Below are positions 6,477 to 7,314 of a DNA stretch of 7,314 bases, in pieces. Positions within the stretch are counted from its first letter, which is position 1. Each line of letters begins with the position of its first letter. Below the pieces are notes generated by a model, which worked only from the letters and a program-made list of their open reading frames with translations, had not been told where the DNA came from and made no database searches. The DNA is from Planctomycetota bacterium (GTDB lineage: Bacteria; Planctomycetota; UBA1135; GCA-002686595), in NCBI GenBank assembly GCA_027623615.1, contig JAQBVH010000152.1, positions 1 through 7,314 of the forward strand. Direction: 5' to 3'. Both the position numbers and the translations under genes were made by a program.

Positions 6477-7313
6477 CTACTTATTGCGCCGCGCCTCGGG
6501 ACCGTCGCTGACCGGGACCTCGGTCTCCCAGTCCTTGCCCGCGCGGCGACCATCGCGCACGTGGGCGCGCGGGTCCTTGGTGACCGGCTCGAAGCCCTCG
6601 AGGCCCTTCGCGAAGAAGCGCTGCAAGGCCCCCGCCGTGCTTTCCAGGTCGAGGTCGGCGACGACCTTGCCCTCCAGGCCGAACGCACCCGGCTCGACGA
6701 GCAGGAAGCCGTCGCCCTGCGCCGCGCCCGCGAGCCTGTCGAGGTCAGCGCGGTCCGTGACCACGGCGTAGTGGTAGCGGCCGATGAAGTCGTGGTCCCA
6801 GGCCACGGCCCGTAGGCGCTCGAGCGCCTCCTCGCGGCCCTCCTCCTTCTCCACCACCGCCACGACGAGCGGACGCGCATCGGCGGAGGCCACGTTCAGA
6901 GCGATCGGGAAGCTCTTGTAGGTCGGCAGCGGGGGCAGCGCCTTGGCGCGACTCGCCTTGCGCTTCACGTCCGCCGCGTGGTCGTCGACGATCTCGACCA
7001 TGCGCTCGAGCATGGCCTCGGCCGAGCCGAAGCTCATGCCCGGCGACCGCGAGGCCCGGCTGAGCCTGGTCTTGCCGTCAGGACCGAGCAGGGCGAACAC
7101 GGTGTTCTCCAGCTCCGCGCTGCGGCCGCGGAAGAGCCCCTTCAACACCTCGGCCTCCGCGGCGTCCATGTAGGTCGCGGGGCGCACGCAGACGAACGAA
7201 CGGGAGAGCTCGACGACCTCCGGGAGGGCCAGGTAACTCCTGGCCGCGTCGCGGTAGCCGGGTCACCACATGCCAGGCACGCCGGTGCACTGGGGCGCGG
7301 CCGACATCAGCAG
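6477..7313 (-). CDS. Candidate selenoprotein: thioredoxin-fold protein read through an in-frame TGA (5' partial)
   Basis: The frame gives 278 residues from the window edge if the TGA at 7263-7265 is read as selenocysteine (U17). Around it the protein reads CTGVPGMW-U-PGYRDAARSY (9-26 approx.). W-U-P-G-Y sits where thioredoxins have WCxxC, with the second Cys replaced by Tyr. The following order fits a thioredoxin fold: helix DAARSYLALPEVVELSRS, strand FVCVR, helix DAAEAEVLKGLF, strand-turn-strand NTVFALLGPDGKTRLSR. A second half (strand PLVVAVVEKEEG, helix, strand YHYAVVTD, strand FLLVEPGAF) may be another thioredoxin-like domain, followed by a charged tail. If the TGA were a stop, the first usable start is GTG 7187, which begins inside the FVCVR strand. 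Codons on both sides of the TGA keep G/C at nearly all third positions. LLMSAAPQ at the edge may be the end of a signal peptide, or the ATG at 7307 could be the start. Convergent with the receptor gene, 75 bases away. A nonsense mutation or base-call error is the alternative. Confidence 0.62.
7227..7245 (-). promoter_or_regulatory. Putative bacterial SECIS hairpin
   Basis: In the mRNA the arm GGCCAGG (7245-7239) pairs perfectly with CCUGGCC (7233-7227) around the loop AGUUA (7238-7234). The stem starts 17 nt after the TGA and the loop begins 24 nt after it. Bacterial SECIS elements lie inside the coding region just after the UGA, with a G, often GU, at the start of a small apical loop; here the loop has GU at positions 2-3. 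A competing small hairpin (CCGC-GAC-GCGG, just upstream) is possible. Hairpins are common in GC-rich DNA, so position and loop are the main support. Confidence 0.5.
7263..7265 (-). other. In-frame TGA, proposed selenocysteine codon
   Basis: On the minus strand the codons run ATG TGG TGA CCC GGC TAC. The reading frame is open and protein-like on both sides. TGA is used as a normal stop by the Nudix, oxidoreductase, nucleotidyltransferase, tonB and receptor genes here, so genome-wide reassignment of TGA is excluded and site-specific recoding is needed. Confidence 0.6.
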
Positions 7314-7314
7314 G

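Noticed and set aside
7078..7290. Alternative minus-strand frame across the TGA region without a stop.
   Set aside because: Arg-rich shadow sequence with no fold pattern; the frame containing the TGA has both the codon bias and the thioredoxin-fold order.
1..7314. CRISPR arrays, tRNA/rRNA genes, insertion sequences, integrase sites.
   Set aside because: No repeated units, RNA gene signatures, transposase motifs or terminal inverted repeats were seen on either strand.

Overview
The window is GC-rich (most third codon positions are G or C) and densely coding. A TonB protein and a TonB-dependent outer-membrane receptor show a Gram-negative (diderm) bacterium. GC content, GTG/TTG starts and the lack of clear Shine-Dalgarno sequences would suit a Planctomycetota, Myxococcota or related lineage, but the sequence does not fix the taxon. 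No RNA genes, insertion sequences, CRISPR arrays or phage genes were seen, and there is no gene-free stretch longer than about 105 bases.

Positions 1-3381 (+ strand) hold a tight four-gene run that looks like one operon continuing from upstream: a 5'-truncated Nudix hydrolase; a Gfo/Idh/MocA NAD(P)-dependent oxidoreductase (GTGA overlap); a radical SAM enzyme with a C-terminal cysteine set suited to an auxiliary Fe-S cluster (TTGA overlap); and a stand-alone HldE-C/RfaE2-type nucleotidyltransferase (4-base gap). Together they could activate a sugar or polyol phosphate as a nucleotide, oxidise or radically rearrange it, and hydrolyse nucleotide by-products. The pathway is not one I can name.

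Positions 3345-6401 hold an energy-coupled uptake pair. tonB (- strand) overlaps the nucleotidyltransferase tail to tail and is divergent from a 710-residue TonB-dependent receptor (+ strand). They share a 105-base intergenic region that carries one small inverted repeat. The substrate is unknown.

Positions 6477-7314 (- strand) hold the most interesting object. A thioredoxin-fold protein has a reading frame that runs through an in-frame TGA at 7263-7265 without losing its coding character. The TGA falls where thioredoxins have the first cysteine of WCxxC (here W-[TGA]-P-G-Y). A perfect 7-bp hairpin with loop AGUUA starts 17 nt after the TGA, as expected for a bacterial SECIS element. I read this as a candidate selenoprotein whose 5' end lies beyond the window. 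Ordinary annotation would cut it to a GTG start at 7187 and lose the active site.
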